38,096 bases of DNA from Streptomyces albidus (ex Kaewkla and Franco 2022) (GTDB taxonomy: Bacteria > Actinomycetota > Actinomycetes > Streptomycetales > Streptomycetaceae): assembly GCF_013870515.1 (NCBI RefSeq), contig NZ_JACBXA010000032.1, positions 1 to 38,096 of the forward strand. The letters are read 5' to 3'. A program made the position numbers and the translations under genes. Below, piece by piece: positions 7,583 through 15,873 of the stretch. Numbering within the stretch: position 1 is the stretch's first letter; each line of letters starts with the position of its first letter. The notes below the pieces were generated by a model. It worked only from the letters and a program-made list of their open reading frames with translations. It was not told the origin of the DNA and did not search any database.

Positions 7583-9181
7583 TCACTGGCCGACCCGGCC
7601 CGGTTGCAGCACCTTGGTGTGGAGCACCGCGCCGCCCTCCTCACGCAGCCGTACGGTCATCTCGCCGCTCTCGCCGTCGATGTCGACCTGGCCGAAGTAC
7701 TGACCGCCCTCGCTGGGCGGCACGTTCACCTTCGTCGGCGCCTTGATGAACGACTGCCGGGGTCCGAAAGTGCCGTCGAGTTTCAGAGCGGGGAAGCCGC
7801 CTGCGTTCAGCGGCCCCGACACGAACTCCCAGAAGGGTTCGAAGTCCTTGAACGCCGCCTCCGAGGGCTCGTAGTGCTGGGCGCTGGTGTAGTGCACGTC
7901 GGTGGTGAACCACACGGTGCCGGTGATGCGCTGCCGCTTGATGTGCCGCAGGAGTTCGGCCAGTTGGAGTTCCCGCCCGAGGGGCTTGCCGGGATCGCCC
8001 TGCGCCACGCCCTCGAAGTCGGTCTTGCCGTCCGGGACGACCAGGCCCAGTGGCATGTCGGACGCGATGACCTTCCACACCGCCCGCGAACGCGACAACT
8101 CCTTCTTCAGCCACTTCAGTTGGGCCGCCCCGAGGATGCCCTGGGTGTCGTCCTCCTGCTTTCCGGGGGAGTTGGCGGTGCGGTACGCGCGCATGTCGAG
8201 GACGAAGACGTCCAGCAGGGGGCCGTGGTGCACGACCCTGTAGACGCGCCCATCCTCGTCCTTGGGCGGGAGCGTCGTCAGCGGGTGGTACTCGCTGAAG
8301 GCGCGCAGCGACCGCGCCGCGAGGGTGTCGACGTCTTTGACGGTGTAGCGGTCGTCGTCCAGGATCTCGCCCGGATACCAGTTGTTGAGCACCTCGTGGT
8401 CGTCCCACTGGACGATGGAGGGCACCTGAGCCTGGAAGCGGCGCAGCTTCTCGTCCAGCAGGTTGTAGCGGAAGTTGCCGCGGAACTCGGCGAGCGTCTC
8501 CGCGACCTTGGACTTCTCCTCGGTGGTGACGTTGCGCCAGATCTTGCCGTCCGGCAGCTCCACCTTCTCCACGATCGGCCCGTCGGCGTAGATGGTGTCG
8601 CCGCTGTTGAGGAAGAAGTCCGGGTCCAGCCGGCGCATCTCCTCGAAGATGGGGTAGCCGCCGCGGTCGGGGTTGATGCCCCAGCCCTGCCCGGCCAGGT
8701 CGCCCGACCACAGGAACCGCACGTCCTGGCGGCGTCTGTCCGGGGCGGTGCGGAAGGTGCCGTGGACGGGCTCGCCCTTGCGGCGGGGGTGGTCGGGGTC
8801 GCTCAGCGTGACCCGGTAGTGCACCTGCTCACCGGCGGGCAGCCCCCGTACGGAGGTCATGCCGGTGTAGTCCGTGCCCGGCCCCAGGACGGGGCCCTTC
8901 CAACGTCGCGCGTTGCGGAAGGACTCGGTCGCGGAGGTCTCCACCAGCATCCGCGCGCGGCGGTCCGAACGCACCCACACCAGTCCCGAGGACGTCGTCA
9001 CGTCACCTGCCTGCACGCCCCACTTCGCCTCCGGCCGTCCCCGGAGCGCCTGGGCGGGGGCGGCGCAGGACATGGCCGGGAGCGAGAGGGCGGCGGAAGC
9101 GGCCAGCGAGCCGCGCAGCATCGCGCGCCGCCCCGGCCGTGCGCCTCCGGCGGAAGGGGTGGTGGGGTCCTCGAGCGCCAT
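7583..9181 (-). CDS. phoD: PhoD-type alkaline phosphatase D, Tat-exported
   Basis: A 532-residue phosphodiesterase/phosphatase of the PhoD family. The N terminus has a twin-arginine signal (GRRAMLRGS at residues 17-25, then a hydrophobic stretch ending AQA), so the folded enzyme would be exported by Tat. Metal-site motifs follow in order: WSGDLAGQGWG, NSGDTIYADG, WDDHEVLNNW, and TTDVHYTSAQ near the C-terminal third. Members use Ca/Fe to release phosphate from phosphodiesters and phosphomonoesters outside the cell. The start is supported by AGGAGG 7 nt upstream. In Streptomyces such genes are often controlled by PhoP; the upstream region contains repeated GGTGAGC units but no convincing canonical PHO box. 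It heads a two-gene unit with the DUF1990 gene. Confidence 0.92.
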   Translation of the reverse strand: MALEDPTTPSAGGARPGRRAMLRGSLAASAALSLPAMSCAAPAQALRGRPEAKWGVQAGDVTTSSGLVWVRSDRRARMLVETSATESFRNARRWKGPVLGPGTDYTGMTSVRGLPAGEQVHYRVTLSDPDHPRRKGEPVHGTFRTAPDRRRQDVRFLWSGDLAGQGWGINPDRGGYPIFEEMRRLDPDFFLNSGDTIYADGPIVEKVELPDGKIWRNVTTEEKSKVAETLAEFRGNFRYNLLDEKLRRFQAQVPSIVQWDDHEVLNNWYPGEILDDDRYTVKDVDTLAARSLRAFSEYHPLTTLPPKDEDGRVYRVVHHGPLLDVFVLDMRAYRTANSPGKQEDDTQGILGAAQLKWLKKELSRSRAVWKVIASDMPLGLVVPDGKTDFEGVAQGDPGKPLGRELQLAELLRHIKRQRITGTVWFTTDVHYTSAQHYEPSEAAFKDFEPFWEFVSGPLNAGGFPALKLDGTFGPRQSFIKAPTKVNVPPSEGGQYFGQVDIDGESGEMTVRLREEGGAVLHTKVLQPGRVGQ

Positions 9182-9393
9182 TTACGAGCCTCCTGGATCG
9201 CGGACGGATGGAGCAGGCTGGTACGGACCGAACAGACCGATACGTATCACCGCCCGGTGAGCGGTGCACGCAACTCCTCGGTGAGCGCAGCGGGGAACAC
9301 TGGGCTCAGTGAACACCGACGCCGCAGAGGCAGAAAGAGTTCCGGACAAACCGCGTGGTGTGGTCCCGGAGCGGCGCCATAGGATTTCCCGCA
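9182..9393. promoter_or_regulatory. Divergent promoter region between phoD and the Hsp90 gene
   Basis: This 212-bp region feeds two divergent genes. It contains a perfect 10-bp palindrome GATACGTATC at 9239-9248 and a direct repeat of CGGTGAGCG at 9255-9263 and 9279-9287 (24-bp spacing). On the minus strand the repeat core reads GCTCACC, one base from the PHO-box unit GTTCACC, and a further GTGTTCAC occurs nearby. The spacing does not match the 11-bp PHO-box period, so PhoP control is only a possibility. Confidence 0.35.
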
Positions 9394-11259
9394 ATGACTG
9401 ACCGACAGATACCGCACACTTTCCAAGTCGACCTGCGGGGGCTGGTCGACCTCCTTTCGCACCACCTCTACTCCAGCCCGAAGGTCTACCTCCGGGAGCT
9501 GCTTCAGAACGGCGTGGATGCGATCACGGCGCGGCGTGCCGAGGAGCCCGGCGCACCGGCGAGCGTGCGGCTGTACGTGCAGGAGGGCGGCCTGCGCGTG
9601 GAGGACACCGGCGTCGGCCTCACCGAAGGCGAGGTGCACTCGCTCCTCGCCACCATCGGCCGCAGCTCCAAGCACGGCGGGCTGGAAGCGGCACGCGCAG
9701 AGTTCCTGGGGCAGTTCGGCATCGGCCTGCTCGCCTGCTTCGTCGTCGCCGAGGAGATCTGCGTGGTCTCTCGCTCCGCCCGTGACGCCGCGGCACCGCC
9801 CGTCGAATGGCGGGCCCGCGACGACGGCTCGTACACGCTGCGCACCCTGCCCGAGGACGCGCGCGAGGAGCCCGGGACCACGGTCAGCCTCACGGCCCGC
9901 CACGGCTGCGAGGAATGGCTGACGGGGGAGCGGGTCGCCGAACTCGCCCGGCACTTCGGCGCGTTGCTGCCGTACGACGTGCGCGTCGGCGATGCCCGGG
10001 TCACCGACGTGCCTCCGGTCTGGGAGCGGAGCCACCCCAGCCCTGAGGCGAGACGGGTGGCGCTGGGCGCGTACTGCCACGACACGTTCGGATTCACGCC
10101 CCTGGACGTCATCGACCTGGACGTGCCGCTGGCCGGCGTCCGGGGAGTCGCCTACGTGCTGCCCAGTGCCGTCAGCCCGGCACAGCGCGGTGCCCACCGG
10201 GTGCATCTCAAGGGCATGCTGCTGACCGAGCGAGCCGATGAACTGCTCCCCGACTGGGCGTTCTTCGTGCGCTGCGTCATCGACACCGACTCGCTGCGCC
10301 CCACCGCCTCGAGGGAGAACCTCTACACCGACGGGACGCTCGAGGCCGTGCGGGAGGCCCTGGGCGGGCGGATACGCCAGTGGCTCGCCGAACTGGCATC
10401 GGACGGACGCGAACGGCTCGCCCAGTTCCTCTCCGTCCACCACCTGGGCGTGAAGTCGCTGGCGCGGCACGACACCGGCATCTTCCGGCTGATGCTGCCG
10501 TGGCTGCCGTTCGAGACGACCGACGGCCAGCTCTCCTTGGAGGAGTTCGCGCGCCGGCACCCGGTCGTCCACTTCACGCGCGGCGTCGAGGAGTTCCGGC
10601 AGGTGTCGGCCATAGCCGCCGCACAGGGCATCGGTGTCGTCAACGGCGGCTACACCTACGACAGTTCGCTCATCGAGCAGTTGCCGAGCGCCCTCCCCGG
10701 CGCGGTGGTCGCCGAGCTGGACACCGATACGGTCACCGCTCACCTCGACGGCGTCGACCCGGACGAAGAGCTTGCTCTCGCCCCGTTCCTGACGACGGCG
10801 CGCGCCGTGATGGAGCCGCTCGGCTGCGACGCGGTGCTGCGTGCCTTCCACCCCGTCTCCGTGCCGGCCCTGCACCTGGACGATCGCCTCACTCGGCACG
10901 AACAGGCCCGCGCCAGGGAGCAGGAGGCGGCGGACGGGTTATGGGCGGGCATCCTCGGTTCGCTGCGCGGCAGCGCACCCCGCGCCCGGCTCGTGCTCAA
11001 CCGTCTCAACCCCCTCGTGCGGCGCATGGCCGCCCTCGATGACGCGCGGCTGGCCGGCACCGCCCTCGAAGCGCTCTACGGGCAGGCGCTGTTGATGGCG
11101 CAACGCCCGCTGAGGCCCGCCGACTCCGCACTGCTCAACCGCACCTTCCTCGGCCTCCTGGAGCGCGCCGTCCACGTTGACGACGCGACGAAGGACGCTC
11201 CCAGCCCCGGTGCAGCACCGCAAGCCGCCGCCAAGACCGAGCCCCAGGAGGGCAGATGA
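9394..11259 (+). CDS. Hsp90-family chaperone (HtpG-like)
   Basis: A 621-residue GHKL-type ATPase of the Hsp90 family. The ATP site is complete: YLRELLQNGVDAI (residues 32-44), VEDTGVGLTE (69-78), the lid IGRSSKHGG, FLGQFGIGLLACFVVAEE (104-121) and EPGTTVSL. The middle-domain arginine region appears as PTASRENLYTD. The sequence is distant from canonical HtpG and the C-terminal part is short, ending in a low-complexity Ala/Pro/Glu tail rather than an EEVD-type motif. The start at 9394 has AGGA upstream and begins MTDRQIPHTFQVDL. Its stop overlaps the start of the TPR gene (ATGA), so the two proteins should be made in proportion to each other and probably act together. Confidence 0.9.
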   Translation: MTDRQIPHTFQVDLRGLVDLLSHHLYSSPKVYLRELLQNGVDAITARRAEEPGAPASVRLYVQEGGLRVEDTGVGLTEGEVHSLLATIGRSSKHGGLEAARAEFLGQFGIGLLACFVVAEEICVVSRSARDAAAPPVEWRARDDGSYTLRTLPEDAREEPGTTVSLTARHGCEEWLTGERVAELARHFGALLPYDVRVGDARVTDVPPVWERSHPSPEARRVALGAYCHDTFGFTPLDVIDLDVPLAGVRGVAYVLPSAVSPAQRGAHRVHLKGMLLTERADELLPDWAFFVRCVIDTDSLRPTASRENLYTDGTLEAVREALGGRIRQWLAELASDGRERLAQFLSVHHLGVKSLARHDTGIFRLMLPWLPFETTDGQLSLEEFARRHPVVHFTRGVEEFRQVSAIAAAQGIGVVNGGYTYDSSLIEQLPSALPGAVVAELDTDTVTAHLDGVDPDEELALAPFLTTARAVMEPLGCDAVLRAFHPVSVPALHLDDRLTRHEQARAREQEAADGLWAGILGSLRGSAPRARLVLNRLNPLVRRMAALDDARLAGTALEALYGQALLMAQRPLRPADSALLNRTFLGLLERAVHVDDATKDAPSPGAAPQAAAKTEPQEGR

Positions 11260-14200
11260 CGTCCCCGACCGCCGAGCAGATCAGGACAGCGCTGGCGGAG
11301 AACGACGAGGAGCCCGAGGGCCCGGCCCGCAACGCGCGAGCCGAGGAGCTCGTCACCCGCGCCGAAGCGGCCGCTGACCGGGGTCTGCTCGTCGAGGCCC
11401 TCCTCGGCCTCGTCTCCGCGTACAACTACAGCTCGGAGCGGGACAAGGCGTTCGTGCCCTTCGCGCGGCTGCTGCGCATGTGGGACGAGCAGCCCGGTGA
11501 CTTCGACGCGTCGACCACCCACCGACTCCACTGGATCTTCAAGTGGGTTGCCGGAGGCATGCTCGACCAGCCGCACATCTCCCTGGAGTCCGTGCAGGAG
11601 TGGCAGACGCAGATGGCGCACCGCTACCGGCTGGCGGGGCACTCCGAACGCGCCGTGCACCAGAGCGAGTTCACCATCGCCCGCGAGCTGGGCGACATCC
11701 CGAGGGCCGACCGGGCGTACGCCGCCTGGCTCGCCGCGGACCGGGACGAGATGAGCGACTGCCACGCGTGCGAACTCCAGCAGCAGGGCGCCTGGCTCGC
11801 CCACCGCGGCGACGACGAGGACGCCCTGCGGCTGTGGCGGCCCGTGCTGGAGGGTGAGCACACCTGCCTGCACGAGCCCGGCACCGTACTGGCCTCGTCC
11901 CTGCTGCCGCTGGCCCGGCTCGGACGGCTGGAGGAGGCGCGCAACCACCATGTGCGCGGCTACCGCATGGTGCGCGGCGAGCAGAGCATGCGCCACTCGG
12001 TCGCCGACCACGTCACGTTCTGCGCCCTGACCGGCAACGAACCGCGCGGCCTGGAGATCCTCGCCGAGCAGGGCGGCCACTGGGACCCGTCCGGTGCGCC
12101 GAGGACCTATCTCGCCTGGATGGGCGCGGTCGCCCTCCTGATGCGGCGGCTCACCGAACTCGGGCATGCGGAGCAGCGCGTTCCCGGCCCGCCCGGGCGT
12201 GAGTGGACGGCGGTGACGCTGCTGGAGCATGCGGCGGACCAGACCCTCGTCGTGGCCGGCCGGTTCGACAAGCGCAACGGGACCTCCGCGATGAGCGACG
12301 AGGCCCGTACGCGCATGGGCAGCCTGCCCCTGCTGGACCGGCTGCCGCTGGGGCTGCGCAGCTCGTCACTGGGGGAGAGCGCCGGGGCCGCATCCGGTCA
12401 GCCCGCCTCCGGTGCCGGCGGCGGTACGAGGGAGCTGCTGGCCGAGGCCCGTCGGCTCAGCGAGGACGGCCACCCGGGCGCCGCCGACGCGTGGCAGCGG
12501 CTGGAGGACGCCCTCACCAGAGCCGGAACCACCTTGAACGGCCTCGATCACGCGGAACTGCTCGACCACCGGGCGATGCGGCTCGCGCGCACCGACCCGG
12601 CCACAGGCGCCGCGCGATTCGAAGAGGCCGCCGGGCTGTTCGCCGCCGCGGGCGACCGCGGACAGGCGGTGGCCTGCCGTGCGCGCGCCGCCCTGGCGAC
12701 CGCCTTCGCCGGGCAGCCCGAAGAGGCCCTGGAGCGGCTCGAATCGCTGTGCGGCGAGGCGGCCTCGCTGCACTCCGCGCGCCGAGCGGGCACCAAGCAC
12801 GCCACAGCGGTGCTGCTCTCCCGTACGCGCGTGCGTTTCCTGCTGCTGGACGAGGCGCAGGACCCCCGAGCCGCCGCCGACGAACTGGACGCCGAACTGA
12901 GGGACTTGATCTCCTTCGCCTGGCCGCACCGGTCCGAACCCGCCGTGCTCGCCCGCATCGCCGACGCGACCGAGTCGCAGGGCCGCCTCGCGGCAGCGCT
13001 GCGGAATCCCGCGGAAGCGGGCGAGCTGTTCACCGAGGCGGCCCGCCTCTACCACGAGTCGGGCAGGCCGTGGCAGGCCACCGGCCCTGAACTCCTTCTC
13101 GCGCAGCAGCTGTTGCAGTCAGGTGAAGCCGGTGAGGCCGCGTCGCTGCTCCTGAGGGCGCTGAAGGATCCGCAGCGGGAACTGGTGAGGCCCGCAGCCG
13201 AGACCGCCGATCTGCACATCGCCCTCGCCGACGCCTTCGCCGCCCAGGACCTGGCTGAGGAGGAGGCCGCACACCTCCTGGACGCAGCCCACCGGGCCGA
13301 TACGGCCGGGGACGCCGGAGGACTCGGCGCGTACGCCCGACTGCGGCTGGGCGGCGCCTACTTGGCACTCGGACGGCACGAACAGGCAGCCGAAGTGCTG
13401 GAGTCGGTCATGGCTGACCTGACGGCCGGGCACGCGGACGGCGACGTGGTCCAGGCGCGCTGGTGGCTGGGGGAGGCGCTCTCCGGCACCGGCGAGGACC
13501 GTGCTGCCGCCGAGCAGTTCATGAAGGCGGCGCAGACCGCGGAGGGCTGGGAGGACCAGCGCGACCACGCCATGCTCGCCCATCTCGCAGCCGATGCGCT
13601 GAAGCAGGCCTCCGCGGCCGACGAGGCCCTCAAGGCGTACGAGCGGGCCGAGCAGCTGTGGAGATCGCTCGGTGACACGCCCGCACTCGTTCGCTCCCTG
13701 CGCTCACGCGCGTGGATCACCATCTCCACCCCTCCCTCCGAGGGCGAGGTGTCGGTCGGCGTGGCCGCCGCCACGACAGCGACCAAAGCCGTCGAGTTGA
13801 TGGCTCTCGCCCTGCGCGAGATCGAGAGCGGGCTGCAGACCTGCCAGGACGCGCAGCAGCGGACGCTGCTCCAGTTCGAACTCGGCCACACCTACTGCCA
13901 GACAGCCGAACTCCTTCTGGAGACCACCGACGGGCCTCCGGACGCGGAGAGCGGTTCGCCCGAGCAGCACGCCGTCAACCGTGCCGCCTATCAGGAGGCC
14001 GTGGCCTGCGCCGACCGTGCCGTCACCGTCTTCAGGGGCTGCGGCCGTGAGGCGCTGGACGACCGCACGTCCGCCGAACTCATGGCCGCCTGGCTGGAGT
14101 TGAACCTCGGCCGGGTGGACGCCGCAGCCGGCCGGGCTCGGAGGGTGCTGGAGGCGTACCCGGAGGCGGGGGCCGGGCCCGACGCGTCCGGCGACGCCGT

Positions 14201-14291
14201 CGATGCCGCAGCAGAAGTGGCGGCGGCCAGGGTCGGCGAGGCCACTTCGGTCCTCGCCGCCGCGAGGCAACCCGGGCACGGCACGAACTGA
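11256..14291 (+). CDS. Large TPR-like helical repeat protein coupled to Hsp90
   Basis: A 1011-residue, highly alpha-helical protein rich in Ala, Leu and Glu. TPR-like helix pairs recur throughout, for example EDALRLWRPVLEGEHTCLHEP, GARFEEAAGLFAAAGDRGQAV, YLALGRHEQAAEVLESVMADL and DEALKAYERAEQLWRSLGD. There is no signal peptide or membrane segment. TPR arrays bind peptides and often recruit partners to chaperones. Its ATG overlaps the stop of the upstream Hsp90 gene by the ATGA arrangement, which indicates translational coupling. I infer a co-chaperone or client-adaptor role from this pairing; no catalytic motif is visible. The first 350 residues look less repetitive and may form a separate domain. 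Confidence 0.87.
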   Translation: MTSPTAEQIRTALAENDEEPEGPARNARAEELVTRAEAAADRGLLVEALLGLVSAYNYSSERDKAFVPFARLLRMWDEQPGDFDASTTHRLHWIFKWVAGGMLDQPHISLESVQEWQTQMAHRYRLAGHSERAVHQSEFTIARELGDIPRADRAYAAWLAADRDEMSDCHACELQQQGAWLAHRGDDEDALRLWRPVLEGEHTCLHEPGTVLASSLLPLARLGRLEEARNHHVRGYRMVRGEQSMRHSVADHVTFCALTGNEPRGLEILAEQGGHWDPSGAPRTYLAWMGAVALLMRRLTELGHAEQRVPGPPGREWTAVTLLEHAADQTLVVAGRFDKRNGTSAMSDEARTRMGSLPLLDRLPLGLRSSSLGESAGAASGQPASGAGGGTRELLAEARRLSEDGHPGAADAWQRLEDALTRAGTTLNGLDHAELLDHRAMRLARTDPATGAARFEEAAGLFAAAGDRGQAVACRARAALATAFAGQPEEALERLESLCGEAASLHSARRAGTKHATAVLLSRTRVRFLLLDEAQDPRAAADELDAELRDLISFAWPHRSEPAVLARIADATESQGRLAAALRNPAEAGELFTEAARLYHESGRPWQATGPELLLAQQLLQSGEAGEAASLLLRALKDPQRELVRPAAETADLHIALADAFAAQDLAEEEAAHLLDAAHRADTAGDAGGLGAYARLRLGGAYLALGRHEQAAEVLESVMADLTAGHADGDVVQARWWLGEALSGTGEDRAAAEQFMKAAQTAEGWEDQRDHAMLAHLAADALKQASAADEALKAYERAEQLWRSLGDTPALVRSLRSRAWITISTPPSEGEVSVGVAAATTATKAVELMALALREIESGLQTCQDAQQRTLLQFELGHTYCQTAELLLETTDGPPDAESGSPEQHAVNRAAYQEAVACADRAVTVFRGCGREALDDRTSAELMAAWLELNLGRVDAAAGRARRVLEAYPEAGAGPDASGDAVDAAAEVAAARVGEATSVLAAARQPGHGTN

Positions 14292-14783
14292 CCTCACACG
14301 TGCCTCGGTTGTGCAGGAAAAGTGTCATGGAGGTGAACACGGCCGTCGCATGCCGGGACCCACGGGGCCCTCGGAGGGATCTTCCAGGGGCCCCGGCCGG
14401 ACCCGCCTACGTTTCCGTTCGGTTACTTTTTCCCAGGTCGCCCCGAGGGGCCACCTCGTGGTGAGGGGTCGCTGGAGTGACGGAAGGGGTCAAGACGGAC
14501 CTCGGGTCGGCTTCGAGGGAGGCGGCGGCCGTGTCTCCCAATTTTCGACACAGGATCGTTACATATCCCGTCGGGTGGCTGGCGACTCCAAGCAGTTAGG
14601 TTCGGTGACGGAAAATCCGGGGCCCGCCGCCGCGACCTGCTGACCTGTGCGATGGAGCACGCATGCGGGGGTGGTCTCCGCCCCTGCCCGTTGAGGACCG
14701 CTTGTGAATCCGCACCCTCCGATGCCCCCTACGCCCCGCCCGCTGACTCGGTCGTCGAGCCGAGTGGCCACGGAGCAGGGCTG
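14292..14783. other. Long intergenic region with candidate terminator and promoter
   Basis: About 490 bp without a convincing gene. Near the start an imperfect GGGGCCC...GGGCCCC hairpin (about 14368-14397) could end the Hsp90-TPR transcript. The middle holds two competing small stems around 14443-14462 (CGAGG-5-CCTCG and CACC-4-GGTG). The second half is less GC-rich, with GTTACTTTTT, GTTACATAT and a possible -10 box TAGGTT at 14597-14602, which would place a start of transcription about 14609. I could not match it to a known riboswitch. An ATG at 14652 would extend the next gene into this region. Confidence 0.35.
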
Positions 14784-15803
14784 ATGCGGCGGACGGCAGG
14801 CGGGGGCGGCCGCGAGATCCGCCCTGTCTACAGCCCGGCCGGCTTCGACACCGAACTGCGCGGTGCCGTCGAGGAGTTGCGGGCCGGCCGCTGGATGGCG
14901 ATGCGGACACTTCTCGCCCGTACGGGTACGGCATGGGGCCTGCGTACCTCCAGATCGCAGGTCCTCGGGGTGGTCGCCGCCGGTTCGCAGGTGGTGGAGG
15001 CGTGGCTGCAGGAAGCGCCGCAGGACGCCGACGCACGAATGATGCAGGCACGGGTAGCCGTGGAGCGTGCCGTTCGCGCCCATCGCGAACGGCACCACAG
15101 ATCCCTGGAGTTGGAGAGCGCGGCGAGGCAGGAGTGCTACGCCGCCGCCGAGCAGCTGTCCGCCGATCCCGTGCCGTGGGTGTGCCTGCTCGCACTCGCC
15201 CGTCTCGACCAGGCGCAGGAACGGCCGGAGCACCGGGAACGCGCCGCGGAGCCCATGCTTCCGCCCGGCCCGTGGGGGCTGCTGTACCGCGTCTACGAAC
15301 GTGACCGGTACAACCGCGAGGCGCACCACCGCATGCTGCACTTCCTCCACGCACGTGCCGAGGGTCATCATGGCTCGCGCGCCTCCGCGGTCGACTTCGT
15401 GCGCTGGGTCTCCTCATGGGCTCCGGCCGGGTCCGAGTTGCTTGCCCTCCCGCTGTACGCGTACGTCGAGCAGTTCCGGCGCCAGATCGCACAGCAGAGG
15501 GACGACCCGCTGCTCCGTCAGCAGTGGGCCCACGACCCCATCGCCCTCGACACCCGCAGCGCGCTGCACGGCTGGTTCGACCAGACGCATCCGGCCACCC
15601 AGTCCGTCATGGATCTCAACCACCTGGCGCACGCGCTGTGGGCGGGACACCGGAACGCAGACGCCGCCCGCGTCTTCACGGCTCTGGGCCCCTACTTCAC
15701 CCAGCAGCCCTGGCTGCATGTGGCAGAAGGGCCCGAACGCCCGGACCGGGCCAAGGCGGAGTTCCTGCGAGCGCGAGCCGAGTCCCTGGCGGCGGACAAC
15801 TGA
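14784..15803 (+). CDS. Helical protein of unknown function
   Basis: A 339-residue protein that I cannot assign to a known family. It is predicted from its composition to be mostly alpha-helical, with features such as LRAGRWMAMRTLLARTG, a Trp-rich middle (PVPWVCLLALARLDQ; GPWGLLYRVYERDRYNREAH) and a C-terminal LNHLAHALWAGHRNADAARVF helix pair reminiscent of TPR-like repeats. No signal peptide or membrane segment is seen. The start at ATG 14784 is preferred, because the 44 codons between it and an alternative ATG at 14652 have poor Streptomyces codon use and encode a Cys/Pro-rich stretch. It lies between the Hsp90-TPR pair and the permease, on the same strand, but about 490 bp from the TPR gene, so a shared operon is uncertain. 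Confidence 0.8.
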   Translation: MRRTAGGGGREIRPVYSPAGFDTELRGAVEELRAGRWMAMRTLLARTGTAWGLRTSRSQVLGVVAAGSQVVEAWLQEAPQDADARMMQARVAVERAVRAHRERHHRSLELESAARQECYAAAEQLSADPVPWVCLLALARLDQAQERPEHRERAAEPMLPPGPWGLLYRVYERDRYNREAHHRMLHFLHARAEGHHGSRASAVDFVRWVSSWAPAGSELLALPLYAYVEQFRRQIAQQRDDPLLRQQWAHDPIALDTRSALHGWFDQTHPATQSVMDLNHLAHALWAGHRNADAARVFTALGPYFTQQPWLHVAEGPERPDRAKAEFLRARAESLAADN

Positions 15804-15873
15804 CGCCGCAGCGTCAGCCCCCCACAGATCCCTCCCTTTCACATCCGCTTCTGCAACACCTTCGGAGGTCTCC

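Noticed and set aside
7565..9382. 605-residue open frame antisense to phoD
   Set aside because: It is the mirror of a strongly supported Tat-phosphatase gene; long antisense frames are normal at this G+C, and its composition (His/Gln/Val/Arg-rich) has no recognisable motif.
9247..10899. 550-residue minus-strand frame across the hsp90-like gene
   Set aside because: Antisense to an Hsp90 gene with all ATPase motifs; no independent start or domain.
15067..15873. N-terminal extension of the permease
   Set aside because: The extra 269 residues overlap the upstream gene in another frame; the GTG at 15874 has GGAGG 5 nt upstream and begins a standard permease N terminus.
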